Notes: generated by a model not told the origin, from the letters alone. DNA of 64,000 nucleotides from Callorhinus ursinus (GCF_003265705.1 NW_020312827.1:21085270-21149269); one strand, 5' to 3'. Positions 48,886 to 61,000 are shown, counted from the stretch's first letter. Made by a program: numbers and translations.

Positions 48886-48889
48886 ATTC

Positions 48890-49050
48890 CAATTTTAAGA
48901 ACTTATCTGTCATTTTAATAGAGAGCACTTAGGAGCCAGGGGACTCAAGTTATGGGTTATGGCCTTTTTAACTTTAGTCCGGTTATTTAGTCTGTCTGAA
49001 CTTTGGTTTCCTCATTTGTGGAATTTAGGGATGAGTTTGTTCTCTAAGAT
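48890..49050 (+). mobile_element. Possible MIR fossil
   Basis: CTTTAGTCCGGTTATTTAGT, CTGAACTTTGGTTTCCTCAT and TTGTGGAATTTAGGGATGAG resemble the sense MIR core. Weak. Confidence 0.5.
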
Positions 49051-49689
49051 TCTTTCTCAAACTTAGTCATGGTCTAGGATATCTTCCTTTTTGGATCATA
49101 TAGACTGCTATAGTCAGCTCCATCTGTATCTGTCTATTTAACCCCATCCTCTCCCCCACAGAGAAGCTCCTTTTATGTTCCCAAGACATACACATTTGTG
49201 TCCATTCATGCTGAAACATTGAAGTTGGACTAACTGTGTCTTCCATGTTTCTAGAAGTCCAATGCCCTATCCATTGTGCCACAAAGCCGCTTTTGCTTCC
49301 ATATTTCTAAATAGTATCTAAAATACCTTGAGCTATCTCTAGTTCTATAGAAATATGATGGCTTTTGGTTAATCTTGTAGAATTACTTCTTCTGAATTCA
49401 CTAGAAAACCAGGGAATAGTCATAATAGTGCCTAAATATCATCATCTCCCCTTATTAATCCATATATCCTCAAATCAGACAGGATGATTGGATTAATGTC
49501 AGCCAGTTTCCCATTTCTCCCCCAGAATTAGCTGTGCTTGTTCCATTTGTAGAGCTATTTCTGAAACATGAAACTGGGAGAAAAAGCGCTAATTCATTGG
49601 GAGCAATTAGTATTCAGGTAGGTATTCTCAAGCCAGAAGAATGAGGCAAAATAAAAGGGATGGCATTTCGTGGAGATACTTGTTGGCTG

Positions 49690-49795
49690 TATGAAGACAG
49701 GAGTCTTAACTATTCACTCTCTGTAGTACTCAGGAGACGGTCTTACCATAGTAGGCCTTCTGTAAAAATTGTTGAATGAGTGAATAAGTCAGTAC
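49690..49795 (+). mobile_element. Possible L2 LINE relic
   Basis: GACAGGAGTCTTAACTATTC, CATAGTAGGCCTTCTGTAAA and TTGTTGAATGAGTGAATAAG fit the L2 terminus. Confidence 0.5.
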
Positions 49796-49967
49796 AGAAT
49801 GGTACAGAAGTAGAGAATGGAAGAGCTTACTTAACTCCTAAATTTTAGGTTTTGGAGCACACGCAGATGGTGAACAAGTATGGTGCACTGTCTGAAACCT
49901 AGTTAAATAAAAGAACATGGATTTACCTGGAATGTGATTAAGTAAGGGTAGGGGATTCATTTATTCA

Positions 49968-50400
49968 TTTTTTAAAAAAATTTTATTTCATTATGTTTTG
50001 TTAATCACCATACATTACATCATTAGTTTTAGATGTAGTGTTCCATGATTCATTGTTTATGTATAACACCCAGTGCTCCATGCAGTATGTGCCCTCCTTA
50101 ATACCCATCACCAGGCTAACCCATCCCCCCAGGCCCCTCCCCTCTAGAACCCTCAGTTTGTTTCTCAGAGTCCATAGTCTCACATGGTTCGTCTCCCCCT
50201 CTGATTCCCCCCCTTCATTTTTCCCTTCCTACTATGTTTTTGGTTTTTTTTTTAATATATAATGTATTGTTTCAGAGGTACAGGTCTGTGACTCATCAGT
50301 CTTACACAATTCACAGCACTCACCATAGCACATACCCTCCCCAGTGTCTATCACCCAGCTGCCCATCCTTCCCACCCCCCACTATCCAGCAACCTTCAGT
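49968..50400 (-). other. 3' UTR of the near-full-length L1
   Basis: It contains the complement of the AACACTACATCTAAAACTAA block, the C-rich strand of the G tract at about 50120-50147, a T-run (internal A-run) at about 50243-50257, and the block GTGAATTGTGTAAGACTGAT. The tail is A-rich but interrupted. Confidence 0.88.
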
Positions 50401-53180
50401 TTGTTTCCTGAGATTAAGAATTCCTCATGTCAGTGAGATCATATGATACATGTCTTTCTCTGATTGACTTATTTCGCTTAGCATAGTACCCTCTAGTTTG
50501 AACCACGTCGTTGCAAATGGCAACACTTCATTTTTTGATGGCTGCATAATATTCCATTGTATATATATACCACATCTTCTTTATCCATTCATCTGTCGAT
50601 GGACATCTTGGCTCTTTCCATAGTTTGGCTATTGTGGACATTGCTGCTATAAACATTGGGGTGCATGTACCCCTTTGGATCACTACATTTATATCTTTGG
50701 GGTAAATACCCAGTAGTGCAATTGCTGGGTCGTATGGTAGCTCTATTTTCAACTTTTGAGGAACCTCTGTACTGTTTTCCAGAGTGGCTGCACCAGCTTG
50801 CATTCCCACCAACAGTGTAGGAGGGTTCCCTTTTCTCCGCATCCTTGCCAACATCTGTCGTTTCCTGACTTGTTAATTTTAACCATTCTGACTGGTGTGA
50901 GGTGGTATCTCATTGAGGTTTTGATTTGGATTTCCCTGATGCCAAGCGATGTTGAGCCCTTTTTCATGTGTCTGTTGACCATTTGGATGTCCTCTTTGGA
51001 AAAATGTCTGTTCATCTCTTCTGCCCATTTTTTGATAAGATTATTTTTTCTTTGGGTGTTGAGTTTGGTAAGTTCTTTATAGATTTTGGATACTAGCCCT
51101 TTATCTGATATGTCATTTGCAAATATCTTCTCCCATTCTGTCGGTTGTCTTTGGTTTTGTTGACTGTTTGCTTTGCTGTGAAAAAGCTCTTTATCTTGAT
51201 GAAGTCCCAGTAGTTCATTTTTGCCCTTGCTTCCCTTGCCTTTGGTGATGTTTCTAGGAAGAAGTTGCTGCGGCTGAGGTCAAAGAGGTTGCTGCCTGTG
51301 TTCTCCTCTAGGATTTTGATGGACTCCTGTCTCACATTTAGGTCTTTCCACCATTTTGAGTCTATTTTTGTGTGTGGTGTAAGGAAATGGTCCAGTTTCT
51401 TTCTTCTGCATGTGGCTATCCAATTTTCCCAACACCATTTGTTGAAGAGACTGTCCTTTTTTTCCATTGGACATTCTTTCCTGCTTTGTCGAAAATTAGT
51501 TGACCATAGAGTTGAGGGTCCATTTCTGGGCTCTCGATTCTGTTCCACTGATCTATGTGTCTGTTTTTGTGCCAGTACCAGACTGTCTTGATGATGACAG
51601 CTTTGTAACAGAGCTTGATGTCCGGAATTGTGATGCCACTGGCTTTGCTTTTCTTTTTCAACATTCCTCAGACTATTTGGGGTCTTTTCTGGTTCCATAC
51701 AAATTTTAGGATTCCTTGTTCCATTTCTTTGAAAAAATTTATGGTATTTTGATGGGGATTGCATTAAATGTGTAGATTGCTCTAGGTAGCATTGACATCT
51801 TCACAGTATTCTTCCAATCCGTGAGCATGGAACGTTTTTCCATTTCTTTGCATCTTCCTCAATTTCTTTCATGAGTATTCTATAGTTTTCTGAGTACAGA
51901 TTCTTTGCCTCTTTGGTTAGATTTATTCCTAGGTATCTTACGGTTTGGGGTGCACTTGTAAATGGGATTGACTCCTTAATTTCTCTTTCTTCAGTCTTGT
52001 TGGTGTATAGAAATGCAACTGATTTCTGTGCATTGATTTTATATCTTGCCCACTTTACTGAATTCCTGTATGAGTTCTAGCAGTTTTGGGATGGAGTCTT
52101 TTGGGTTTTCCACATAAAGTATCATCTGCAAAGAGTGAGAGTTTGACTTCTTCTTTGCTGATTCGGATGCCTTTTATTTCTTTTTGTTGTCTAATTGCTG
52201 TGGCTAGGACTTCTAGTACTATGTTGAATAGCAGTGGTGACAGTGGACATCCCTGCCATGTTCCTGACCTTAGGGGAAAGCTCTCAATTTTTCCCCATTA
52301 AGAATGATACTCGCTGTGGGTTTTTCATAGATGGCTTTTGTGATACTGAGGTATGTACCCTCTATCTCTACACTGTGAAGAGTTTTAATCAGGAAAGGAT
52401 GCTGTACTTTGTCAAATGCTTTTTCTGCATCTATTGAGAGGATCATATGATTCTTGTTCTTTCTTTTATTAATATATTGTATCACATTGATTGATTTGCA
52501 GATGTTTCAAAGCATTGTGTTCCAAAAATATGAAGGGAATGAACCCAGTCTTTTGGTACCAGTTGAGACCTGATTTGTGACCTAGGATGTGATCTATTCT
52601 GGAGAATGTTCCATGGGCACTAGAGAAGAATGTGTATTCCTTTGCTTTGTGATGGAACGTTCTGAATATGTCTGTGAAGTCCATTTGGTCCAATGTGTCA
52701 TTTGAAGTCTTTATTTTCTTGTTGATCTTTTGCTTAGATGATCTGTCTATTTCAGTGAGGGGATGTTAAAGTCCCCTACTATTGTTGTTGATGTGTTTCT
52801 TGGCTTTTGTTTTTAATTGGCTTATATAATTGGCTGCTCGCATGTTAGGGGCATAGATATTTGCAATTGTTAGATCTTCTTGTTGGATAGACCCTTTAAG
52901 TAGGATATAGTGTCCTTCCTCATCTCTTATTATAGTCTTTGGTTTAAAATCTAATTTGTCTAATATAAGGATTGCCACCCTAGCTTTCTTTTGGGGTCCA
53001 TTAGCATGGTAAATGGTTTTCCACCCCCTCGCTTTCAATCTGGGGGTGTCTTTGGGTCTAAAATGAGTCTCTTGCAGACAACATATCGATGGGTCTTGTT
53101 TTTTAATCCAATCTGATAGCCTGTGTCTTGATTGGGGCATTTAGTCCATTTACATTCAGGGTAACTATTGAAAGATATGA
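50401..53180 (-). pseudogene. L1 ORF2 (endonuclease and reverse transcriptase), broken
   Basis: ORF2 would nick target DNA and reverse-transcribe L1 RNA. Endonuclease parts are readable at 53140-52766 (PSICCLQETHF with the catalytic E; IANIYAPN) and 52640-52600 (FSRIDHILGHK). The next readable part, from about 52500, is already reverse transcriptase ([15 protein letters not shown]), so the linker and first RT blocks are missing. The FADD site lies near 52120-52135. The C-terminal part is readable at 50854-50528 ([27 protein letters not shown]). The frame is split over several registers with stops. The span is about 2.8 kb, against about 3.8 kb for an intact ORF2. No activity is expected. Confidence 0.92.
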
Positions 53181-53273
53181 ATTTGGTACCATTGTATTGC
53201 CTGTAAGGTGACTGTCACTGTATATTGTCTCTGTTCCTTTCTGGTCTATGTTACTTTTAGGCTCTCTCTTTGC

Positions 53274-54153
53274 TTAGAGGACCCCTTTCAATATTTCTTG
53301 TAGGGCTGGTTTCATGTTTGCAAATTCTTTTAGTTTCTGTTTATCCTGGAAGCTTTTTATCTCTCCTTCTATTTTCGATGACAGCCTAGCTGGATATAGT
53401 ATTCTTCGCTGCCTGTTTTTCTCGTTTAGTGTTCTAAATATATCATGCCAGTCCTTTCTGGCTTGCCAGGTGTCTGTGGATAGGTCTGTTGCCAGTCTAA
53501 TGTTTCTGCCATTGTAGGTTACAGACCTCTTGTCCTGAGCTGCTTTCAGCGTTTTCTCTTTGTTAAGACTTGTAAGTTTTACTGTTAGGTGTCGGGGTGT
53601 TGACCTATTTTTAGTGATTTTTGAGGGGGGTTCTCTGTGCCTCCTGGATTTTGATGCCTGTTTTCTTCCCCACATTAGGGAAGTTCTCTGCTGTAATTTG
53701 CTCCAATATACCTTCTGCCCCTCTCTTTCTTCTTCTTCTGGGATCCCAATTGTTCCAATATTGTTTCGTCTTATGGTATCTCTTATCTCTTGAATTCTGC
53801 CCTTGTGATATAGTAGTTGTTTATTTCTTTTTCTTAGCTTCTTTATTCTCCAACATTTGGTCTTCTATATCAATAATTCTCTCTTCTGCCTCATTTATCC
53901 TAGTAGTTAGAGCCTCCATTTTTGATTGTACCTCATTAATTGCCTTTTTGATTTTGACTTGGTTAGATTTTAGTTCTTTTATTTCTCCAGAAAGGATTTC
54001 TCTAGTATCCTCCATGCTTTTTTCAAGCCCGGCTAGTATCTTTATAATCATCATTCTGAACTCTAGTTGTGACATCTTACTAATGTCCGTATTGATTAGG
54101 TCCCTGCAGTCAGTACTGCCACTTGTTCTTTTTATTGAGGTGAGTTTTTCCAT
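53274..54153 (-). pseudogene. L1 ORF1 (RNA-binding coiled-coil protein), broken
   Basis: ORF1 proteins form trimers and coat L1 RNA. The minus-strand frame opening at 54153 (MEKLTSIKRTSGSTDCRDLI) gives a coiled coil up to about 53821, with repeated ALTTRINEAEERIIDIEDQM-type heptads, and then stops. The RNA-recognition and C-terminal parts follow in another frame at 53675-53274 (TLKAAQDKRSVTYNGRNIRL, RRILYPARLSSKIEGEIKSF) and end KPALQEILKGVL. At least one frameshift separates the two halves, near 53820-53640. The order and size match L1 ORF1. Confidence 0.9.
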
Positions 54154-55351
54154 CTTGTCATGTTGTCCAAAGGAGAACAGATGAATGAGGGAACAAAATG
54201 CTAACAGGGTAACAACGGCCCCAGAAAAATATACACTAGAAGAAAAAGAAATTAAAGAAATTAACTTCGAAAAACTAAAGAATCATGGGAAAAAAGCCAT
54301 GAATTCTATGTGCTGTATTCCCTTAGTGCTGGAGTTCTGCCATTCTTATTGATCAGTATCTTGGTCTTGGCTGGCTGTTCTTGCTGATCTTCTGGGGGAG
54401 GGGCCTGTTGCGGTGGTTCTCAAATGTCTTTGCAGAGGCAGAATTGCCCCGCCCTTCCCGGGGGCAGGCTGAGTAATCTGCTCAGGTTTGCTCTCGGGAG
54501 CTTTTGTTCCCTGCAAGCTTTCCATACAGCTTTGGAGGATGGGAGTCAAAATGGCGGCCTCCCAGTATCCGCCCCAGAGGAGCCGAGACCTCTGGGCCTC
54601 ACTCCTCAGTGAGCCCCCCAGAAAAGCAGTCAGTCACTCCCGTCTCCCCGGTCTCCGGCCACACTCTGTGCTCACCCGGCCTGTGACTGAGCATTTCTAT
54701 CTCTGGCACCCGATTCGGTGTGGAGTCTTCAAACCCAGCAGATCCCTGCGGTGCGCTCCCGCGCCACCTCTCCCAGAGGAGGAAGGGGATTCTCCCCGGA
54801 TCTGCCACTTGTTTGGTCTCTGCTGGAAGAGTGGTGGCCCGACTGTGTGGGGGATCACAGTTTATGGCAACCCTGAGCTGCGAGCCCACTCCTCAGCTCC
54901 ATCTCTGCAGCCGGCTTCCCCGCTCTGATACTTGGGAGCTCTGCCACACTTAGGCACCCCTGGTCTTTCTGTGACCCCGAGGGTCCTGAGACCACATTGT
55001 CTCAGCGAGGGTTCCACCCCCTGCCTAGCCACTGTAGCGACCTCCATCATCGGAGCCGACTTCTAAAAGTTCTGATTTTGTGCTCCGCAGCTCTATCACT
55101 TGCCAGTAGGGGCTGATGGAGGCCCCCTCCCCCGCCGTCTATCCGCCCGAATATCGCCTTGGATTCACTTCTGCGCACGTCCTACCTTCCAGAAAGTGTT
55201 CGCTTTTCTTTTCAGAGAGTTGCTGCTATTCTTTTCTTTGATCTCCTGTTGAGTTTGTAGGTGTTCAGAATGGTTTGATCCCTATTTAGCTGAATTCCTG
55301 GGACCAAGGGAAATTTAGGTCTCCTACTACTCCACCATCTTGCTCCTCCCT
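54154..55351 (-). promoter_or_regulatory. L1 5' UTR, GC-rich, likely former promoter
   Basis: About 1.2 kb between the element's 5' start and ORF1. In L1s this region carries the internal promoter. Here it is GC- and CpG-rich at about 54400-55170, in strong contrast with the surrounding intron. Long frames on the opposite strand (for example 54488-54928) lie within it and are discussed under findings. Present promoter activity cannot be judged from sequence. Confidence 0.8.
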
Positions 55352-56182
55352 CTAGTCACTTTAATTCTCGAGTATAGCACGTGGACAAATGAAAAGATGT
55401 TATAGTTTTGTCAAGTGTTTTATTCATTGAAACTAGAGCTGGTCATGTAGGGGGTTGGATGACCATTTGTTGGAAATGTCAAAGAAAGGATTCTTGAAAG
55501 AATAATAGGTAGTTAAACCTACTGATCCCAAAAGTCCATGTGCGTTCATAGTTCTGTGAGTTTTACTTCAAAGGTAGGTCAGTTAGACATGGCCTGCAGA
55601 CTATGTCACAAAAGATAGTGAAGTGGATAATAAGTTTTCAGTCTTTGCTAAAGAGATTGAATTTATAGAGCCTTTTCTGACAATATCAACATTTTTAGGA
55701 ATATCAAAATATAGAAATAGTTTTGTCTTATTATTGATAAGTCAAGTGATAGCACAGAAAACTGATAGTGGATAGAAGAAAGCTGGCTCTGAGGGAAATG
55801 GGAAAAGAAAGAACAGTTAGAACATCAGTGTGAATTGCCTGGGTTTAGAATATCACCAGTTGTCCTTAAAATACTTCAGTAACCCCAATAGAGTATTTTC
55901 TTTATTAATCTCAACAACAGTGAGAATACAGCAGCAGTCTGTAGGTCTATGTATGCATAGAAGGAACATCCAAACACACCTCAGTAGCTTCTGAGTGTAT
56001 ATAGATCTGCATGGTCATTGATGAAATGATCTTTCCAGTGTTGAATTTGAGTCTTTGAAAAACTTTAAGTCACTTATTCAACAAATCTGGGGAGTTTAAA
56101 GATGATTATAAGCATGTTTTGCAGGCTCCCGAAATTGTCAGTTTATTGAGGGAGGCTGGTGAAAAACAATTATATCACTGCT

Positions 56183-56219
<37 letters not shown>

Positions 56220-58182
56220 AAACTGTGATATACACAATATGCTCTGGGAACATTCTGCTTTGGGAAATCATTTGGGAAGGAGACTAAGTCTTGAAGGATA
56301 AATTTTGAAGGATAGGAAGTATAGGTGGTAGGTACATAGCCAACAGTACATACAGGCGAGTATCCTCACCTAGGGACTTGACAGGAAGGTTGCTTTCTAG
56401 TAACTAAGCTTTAAAATCATCAAATGTTGTTCAGAGCCAGGATGTTAATTTTTCAGAAAGATTTCTAGATGAGAGTAAGACTCTGTGAAGATATCAGTAT
56501 CTCTAAAGAAATGCCTTATCAGTCAGGAGGGAGAGTTTGGACAGAAACAATGTGAACAAAGGAGAAAGGGAGATGTACTTCAGTCTCCATCCAAACACTG
56601 CCCAGGAGAATGGAACACTTGTTACTGTGGTTTGTTAATCCCTGATGTGTCAATGGACACACCAGGCTGCCATTAGCGTGATGCCATTTACACATTGTTT
56701 CATAAAACAAACTCCCCTCACTCCAGTTTCCTATTCATTAAGCAACATTCTGATTATAATTTGCCTTCCCATCCAGATTGGTCTGCAGGGAGAAAATGTA
56801 CTGGTTATGCTGACACGAACATTCTGATCCATATGGCAGTTATGGTTCTCATTGTAAACTGATGTAGTTAATTGAGTGCCATTCTAGTTTGTACATTAGT
56901 CTCTTGTGAGCTTAATGTTACTCTTTTGCTGAAAGAGGACTCCATTCAGGGTACCAAAGGGGAAAGAAGATCCAGTTCCTAAGTTTACCAAGCTGAGATA
57001 CAGACCGGAAGGATGTAGTCATCAAGATAAACGCTGTCTCTTAGCTACCAGCCCCATTTTCAAATAGTGCAGTTTCAGGCAATGTTGTACACATCAGATG
57101 TGATTGGAGAGACATATGAAGGCATATTTGAGAAGCTGCAAGTAGTTGACATATGACAGAGTGGGAAGGAGGTGGAAGCTGGAGGGAAGGATAGAAGACA
57201 GTTTGTGAAAGGACTCTCTTCTTTTGGGCAGAGGGTGTTTCGTTCATTTTTTAAAGTAATTTGAGTTGAAAGGAAATATCTTGTGTAATTCTGCTAAAAT
57301 GCTACCTTTCCTTTCATGATTAACTTTAATTGAGTGGATGGATTTCTTTATTATTTTAATTTCAAGGGTAGGTAAAGAATGATCAGATTACTGTGTAATG
57401 AGTGAAAGCATAGCTAGCCAGCCATTGTGACTTTTGGGGCCATTGTTTATAATTCTAGTGATTCTGTTACTTTCTTTCAGGTCTGTGCTAGCTACACCAC
57501 TAGAATTTCTCTAGTAATGAAATTGTGCAATCATGATTGAGACTGACTTTGCCTAGAGGGGGGCCCCAAGTCTTTGTAATCTCTTAAAGGATTCTTAGAA
57601 ACCTCTTTTCATTAAATATATTTGCTTACTTGAGACGTACCTCCCTCTTGCTTTTATCAAATTTACATGACTCAAAGCATTTATGCAGTATGACTGCATT
57701 TGAAAACTTAGACTTTTTAAAACCTATGTTTTGATGAGATAAGTTAGTAATAGGTATTTTTTTCTGAAATGAAGAAACTAACATCTTATTTTATATTTTA
57801 CTTTTTCTAGTGTTTCACTAATATTTATTGAAAGCTCAAAGTCTGTTCGTGGCATCAGCTTTTACCCTCCAGTCCATTAATGGCATTATGTTATTAAAAT
57901 GTAAAGGATTTTTTAACTTCATTTTCGTTTGGTTACAGAATTACTTTAATTTTCTTTGCCAAGTATACACTCACTCAGTTCCTTCAGTGCCCTTTTTCCG
58001 AATTCTCTGTAACTTGACCTCAGTTGATGAGTAGGCAAAACGTTTTATTTTAGTGAAGTAAGGAGATTGACAGGGTCAGATCTGTTTTCTACTTCACTCC
58101 TTTGTGTTGGTTGTACAGATATTACAAGTGTTTCTTGCCTTTACTTAATAATTAACTTCTGTTCTTTTTATCGATGTTTTAG
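55352..58182. other. CEP128 intron; microsatellite and candidate conserved block
   Basis: Unique sequence apart from an AT microsatellite at 56185-56216. The part at 56630-56930 is high-complexity and may be conserved (see findings). The region ends in the acceptor TTATCGATGTTTTAG. Confidence 0.5.
56185..56216. repeat. (AT)16 microsatellite
   Basis: Pure AT dinucleotide repeat of about 32 bases. Confidence 0.95.
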
Positions 58183-58359
58183 GAAAAGCATATAAGCAAT
58201 GAGGAAGAGCACTTAAGGAGAATGGAAGAGGCCAGATTGCAGCTCAAGGATCAACTTCTTTGCCTGGAGACTGAACAGGAATCCATTCTTGGTGTCATAG
58301 GAAAGGAAATTGATGCAGCTTGTAAAACCTTCTCCAGGGACTCAATGGAGAAATTGAAA
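58183..58359 (+). CDS. CEP128: CEP128 internal coding exon, 59 codons
   Basis: Fourth visible CEP128 exon, 177 bases, phase 0 at both ends. The acceptor is CGATGTTTTAG and the donor AAA|GTAATT, which lacks the usual G at -1 and so is weaker than average. The peptide starts EKHISNEEEHLRRMEEARLQ, continues KDQLLCLETEQESILGVIGK and ends EIDAACKTFSRDSMEKLK. The first half is coiled coil; the second half becomes less charged, with two cysteines. The peptide joins directly to the preceding exon (DQLEEK then EKHIS) as in remembered human CEP128. It lies below the display length for long frames and was found by splice sites and homology. Confidence 0.92.
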
Positions 58360-58690
58360 GTAATTATGAGTTCTCATTGTGCCTTTCAGTTAGTTTCCTA
58401 ATATATAATTATAATAAGATTTTAATGCATAGTTACATGGTAGTCACATTTTTATTCTGGAAAGTTTTATGAAACAAAATAACATCTTGCACTGTTTAGA
58501 ACGGGATACTGTATCTATTGCACGGTCCTGGGAGAGAAAGTGTACCATTAATTCATTGAATTGCCTCTATCTCACTCTGTAAAAGAAAATGTCTTATGAG
58601 AGAGGCAGTAGTTCTGACGGAAAAAGTATCCTTGGAGTCAAGAGGCCTGGGTTTTCGTTATCACAGGCCATTTTTGTTGTTGTTAGTGTA
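58360..58690. other. CEP128 intron, nothing recognised
   Basis: Unique sequence after the exon donor. Confidence 0.5.
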
Positions 58691-58694
58691 TTAA

Positions 58695-58950
58695 TGGCTA
58701 ATATCTATTGAGTACTAATTATATTATAGGTACTGTGGTAGCTACGGTGTAGGATTCTCTCCCTTAATGCCTAAAACTACCCTGTCCTTTAGGTACTCTG
58801 ATTAAATTCATTTTAGACAAGAGAAAGCAAGACTTGGGGAGATTAAGTAACTTGCCCCTGGCCATGTATCTAGTTAAATGCTAAAACCAGGACTTTAGAC
58901 CTTGGTAATCTAACTCTGGAGCTTAAACACATGACCCCTATGCTATTTGC
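58695..58950 (-). mobile_element. MIR fossil, antisense, nearly complete
   Basis: Antisense MIR order: TATCTATTGAGTACTAATTA, GGTACTGTGGTAGCTACGGT, TTAAGTAACTTGCCCCTGGC, AACCAGGACTTTAGACCTTG. Confidence 0.82.
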
Positions 58951-60760
58951 CTTCCCTGTTTAGACAGATTATACTCAAGTGAGTTTTTCTATCTTTAAAA
59001 CAGAATATTGCTATCCAATTTATAGTTCTAATGAAATGAGAAATAAAAACAGAATTGATCAGGAATGTTTTTAATTCCTTGAAGGCGAGCACCTCCTTCA
59101 GTCTAGGTTTTGTAGTACTGCTATGTTGCATTGCATTGCTTCGGTACAGTGGGACCATAACACTTAGCCATCATTTACCCTGTATTTATTTCATGTGATG
59201 AGATGGCAGGACTCAAATTTTAGTGTTATGCCTAAGGGCTTCTTAGTTTTTAATACTTTTCAGGTGTTTCTTCTTTTTATTTTGTCATTTATGTTTTTCC
59301 TCATATAAAATGATCTTCTCTTTTTGTTTTTCATGCTGCTTTCTCCTCTTTTTTTCCTGCTCTTCTTTCTTTCTTATTCTTTTCTTTTTTTTTTTAATGT
59401 GGTGTTTTAAAGAAAATAGAACTATATTACTACTCTTGCAGTGCAAGGTATCTTAGGATTCACCTTTAACAGAAATATCTCAATGAGTAGAATTTGGTGA
59501 AGTTGATGGAATTTCTACAATGTATTCCTATCTACATTTTTAAAAAGGCTCAGATGTCATTTTGAGAGGACTGTGAGCCAAATATGAGAAGTAACTGGCT
59601 TTAGGGGAAAAACTCAGTTTTGTTTTAGGGCCTGTTATAATGATGGTTTATTCTTTTTCCTGTCTGCTGCTGCTTTTTTTATTTAAGACTTGTCATGTTT
59701 ACTTATATTTAAAGGACGTGTGGCCTTAAGATCGTAATTTCATCTAAAAGAAGCACATATTAACAATGAAATCTTTATTCTACATTTAAGTATTTGCCTC
59801 AGGATGGCTTATTTTCAATCAGATAGAGACGTAGAAATGGTATCATTTGGATCATGCTATAAGATATATAAACTTTGTTATATAAACTTTGTTATGGGCA
59901 GTTACAGGCTAAAATATAGTGGGTAGATAGCAGATTGCTTAAATATTTTATTTCTTTTTGAGGCACAAATTACCCTTCCAACATATTACAAAAAGCACCC
60001 TATTTTATAATAGGCTTTCAGGAATGCAGTGACTTTGGTAATGGGTTTTTACACCTCTTCCCCTAGAGAAAGACATTCAATCCAAGTGATGGGTGGAAAG
60101 TAAATCTAAAAAAATGGAAATTCTATTAAGGTTTTTTGTTGTTGTTGTTTTGTTTAGAGTACACTTTTTTCATTGTGGGTCTCTTTCTATTAGTAACTTC
60201 TGTTGTTAACCTTCCTATAAACTTGGGGAAAAAAAATGAATACCAAAGAATGTAACATTTGCTCTCACCTCAAATAAACCACCCAAGGTGTTGTTAAAAC
60301 AAAATTGATTCTATGCTTTATAGTTCAGAGATCTAAGGGAGAGTGGTGGTCCTTATAAAATGTTTTAAAAAATGGAATAATTACAATTATTCTTTGTCAT
60401 TTGTTGATTTTGATATATTGCTGATGAAAGTTTTTAGCCATTTTATGTAGAGAGTGACAGCTATGATATGAATTGGATAATAGATATGTAAGGAATGAGC
60501 CTGAGAAAAGTCCCTTGGGAGTATTGATATTATTTCTAATTACATTTTTCTTTCTCCAGCTACCATATTTATTACTTATTCCACTTTAGTAAATGCATGT
60601 AGTGTTTGAAAACTTAAGGACAAACACTTAATGAGTCACCACTATTATAAAACAATTAGGAAAGTGTCTGAATTAAAGTTACATCATTTTCACAGACCAA
60701 TCTTTGATAATCGAAGAGCTTTTCGCATAACACTTGGTCTGAGTATTCACTCATTTGTAG
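58951..60760. other. CEP128 intron, nothing recognised
   Basis: Unique AT-rich sequence with pyrimidine-rich patches at 59260-59397. A 14-base TATAAACTTTGTTA repeat occurs twice near 59867-59894. No exon. Confidence 0.5.
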
Positions 60761-60764
60761 AGCT

Positions 60765-61000
60765 TAATAAAGAGGATAGGCTTGGATCAAGACAGATGTA
60801 GGCTCAAATTGCATCTCTCCAAATTGCTAATGTATGACCTTGGACAAGTTATGTAATTTCTCTTCTCTCTAAGAATGCATGTTCCATTTATAAGTTGGCT
60901 TATTTTGAGGATAAAGTAGAATAAGATAACATAAGGTGCATATTATGGAGTGAAATATCTTGCACTTAGTGAATACTCAACTAATGCTAGCTAACATTAT
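60765..61000 (+). mobile_element. MIR fossil
   Basis: Sense MIR phrases: TTGCTAATGTATGACCTTGG, ACAAGTTATGTAATTTCTCT, TTGCACTTAGTGAATACTCA. Confidence 0.78.

Larger units (their letters stand above)
49968..55351 (-). mobile_element. Near-full-length carnivore L1, antisense to CEP128, defective
   Basis: On the minus strand this reads 5' UTR, ORF1, ORF2, 3' UTR. The right end begins GGGAGGAGCAAGATGGTGGA, the expected L1 5' start, so the element is not 5'-truncated. At about 5.4 kb it is roughly 1 kb short of an intact copy, because ORF2 has an internal deletion near 52500. Both ORFs carry frameshifts and stops. The 3' UTR is the same as in the short copies at 1.1, 13.1, 23.1 and 46.0 kb. I could not find a convincing target-site duplication (left flank ATTCATTTATTCATT, right flank TCTAGTCACTTTAATTC). 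Confidence 0.95.

Noticed and set aside
51265..51709. Plus-strand open frames of 69 to 108 codons
   Set aside because: They lie entirely within the antisense L1 ORF2 and are shadows of it.
53621..54184. 187-codon plus-strand frame, the longest non-CEP128 frame on that strand
   Set aside because: It lies opposite L1 ORF1. Its Leu/Ile/Ser-rich peptide is what the complement of a Lys/Glu-rich coiled coil gives.
54488..54928. 146-codon plus-strand frame as a host gene
   Set aside because: It sits inside the L1 5' UTR in GC-rich DNA with no splice signals or recognisable domain; kept only as a low-confidence ORF0-like idea.
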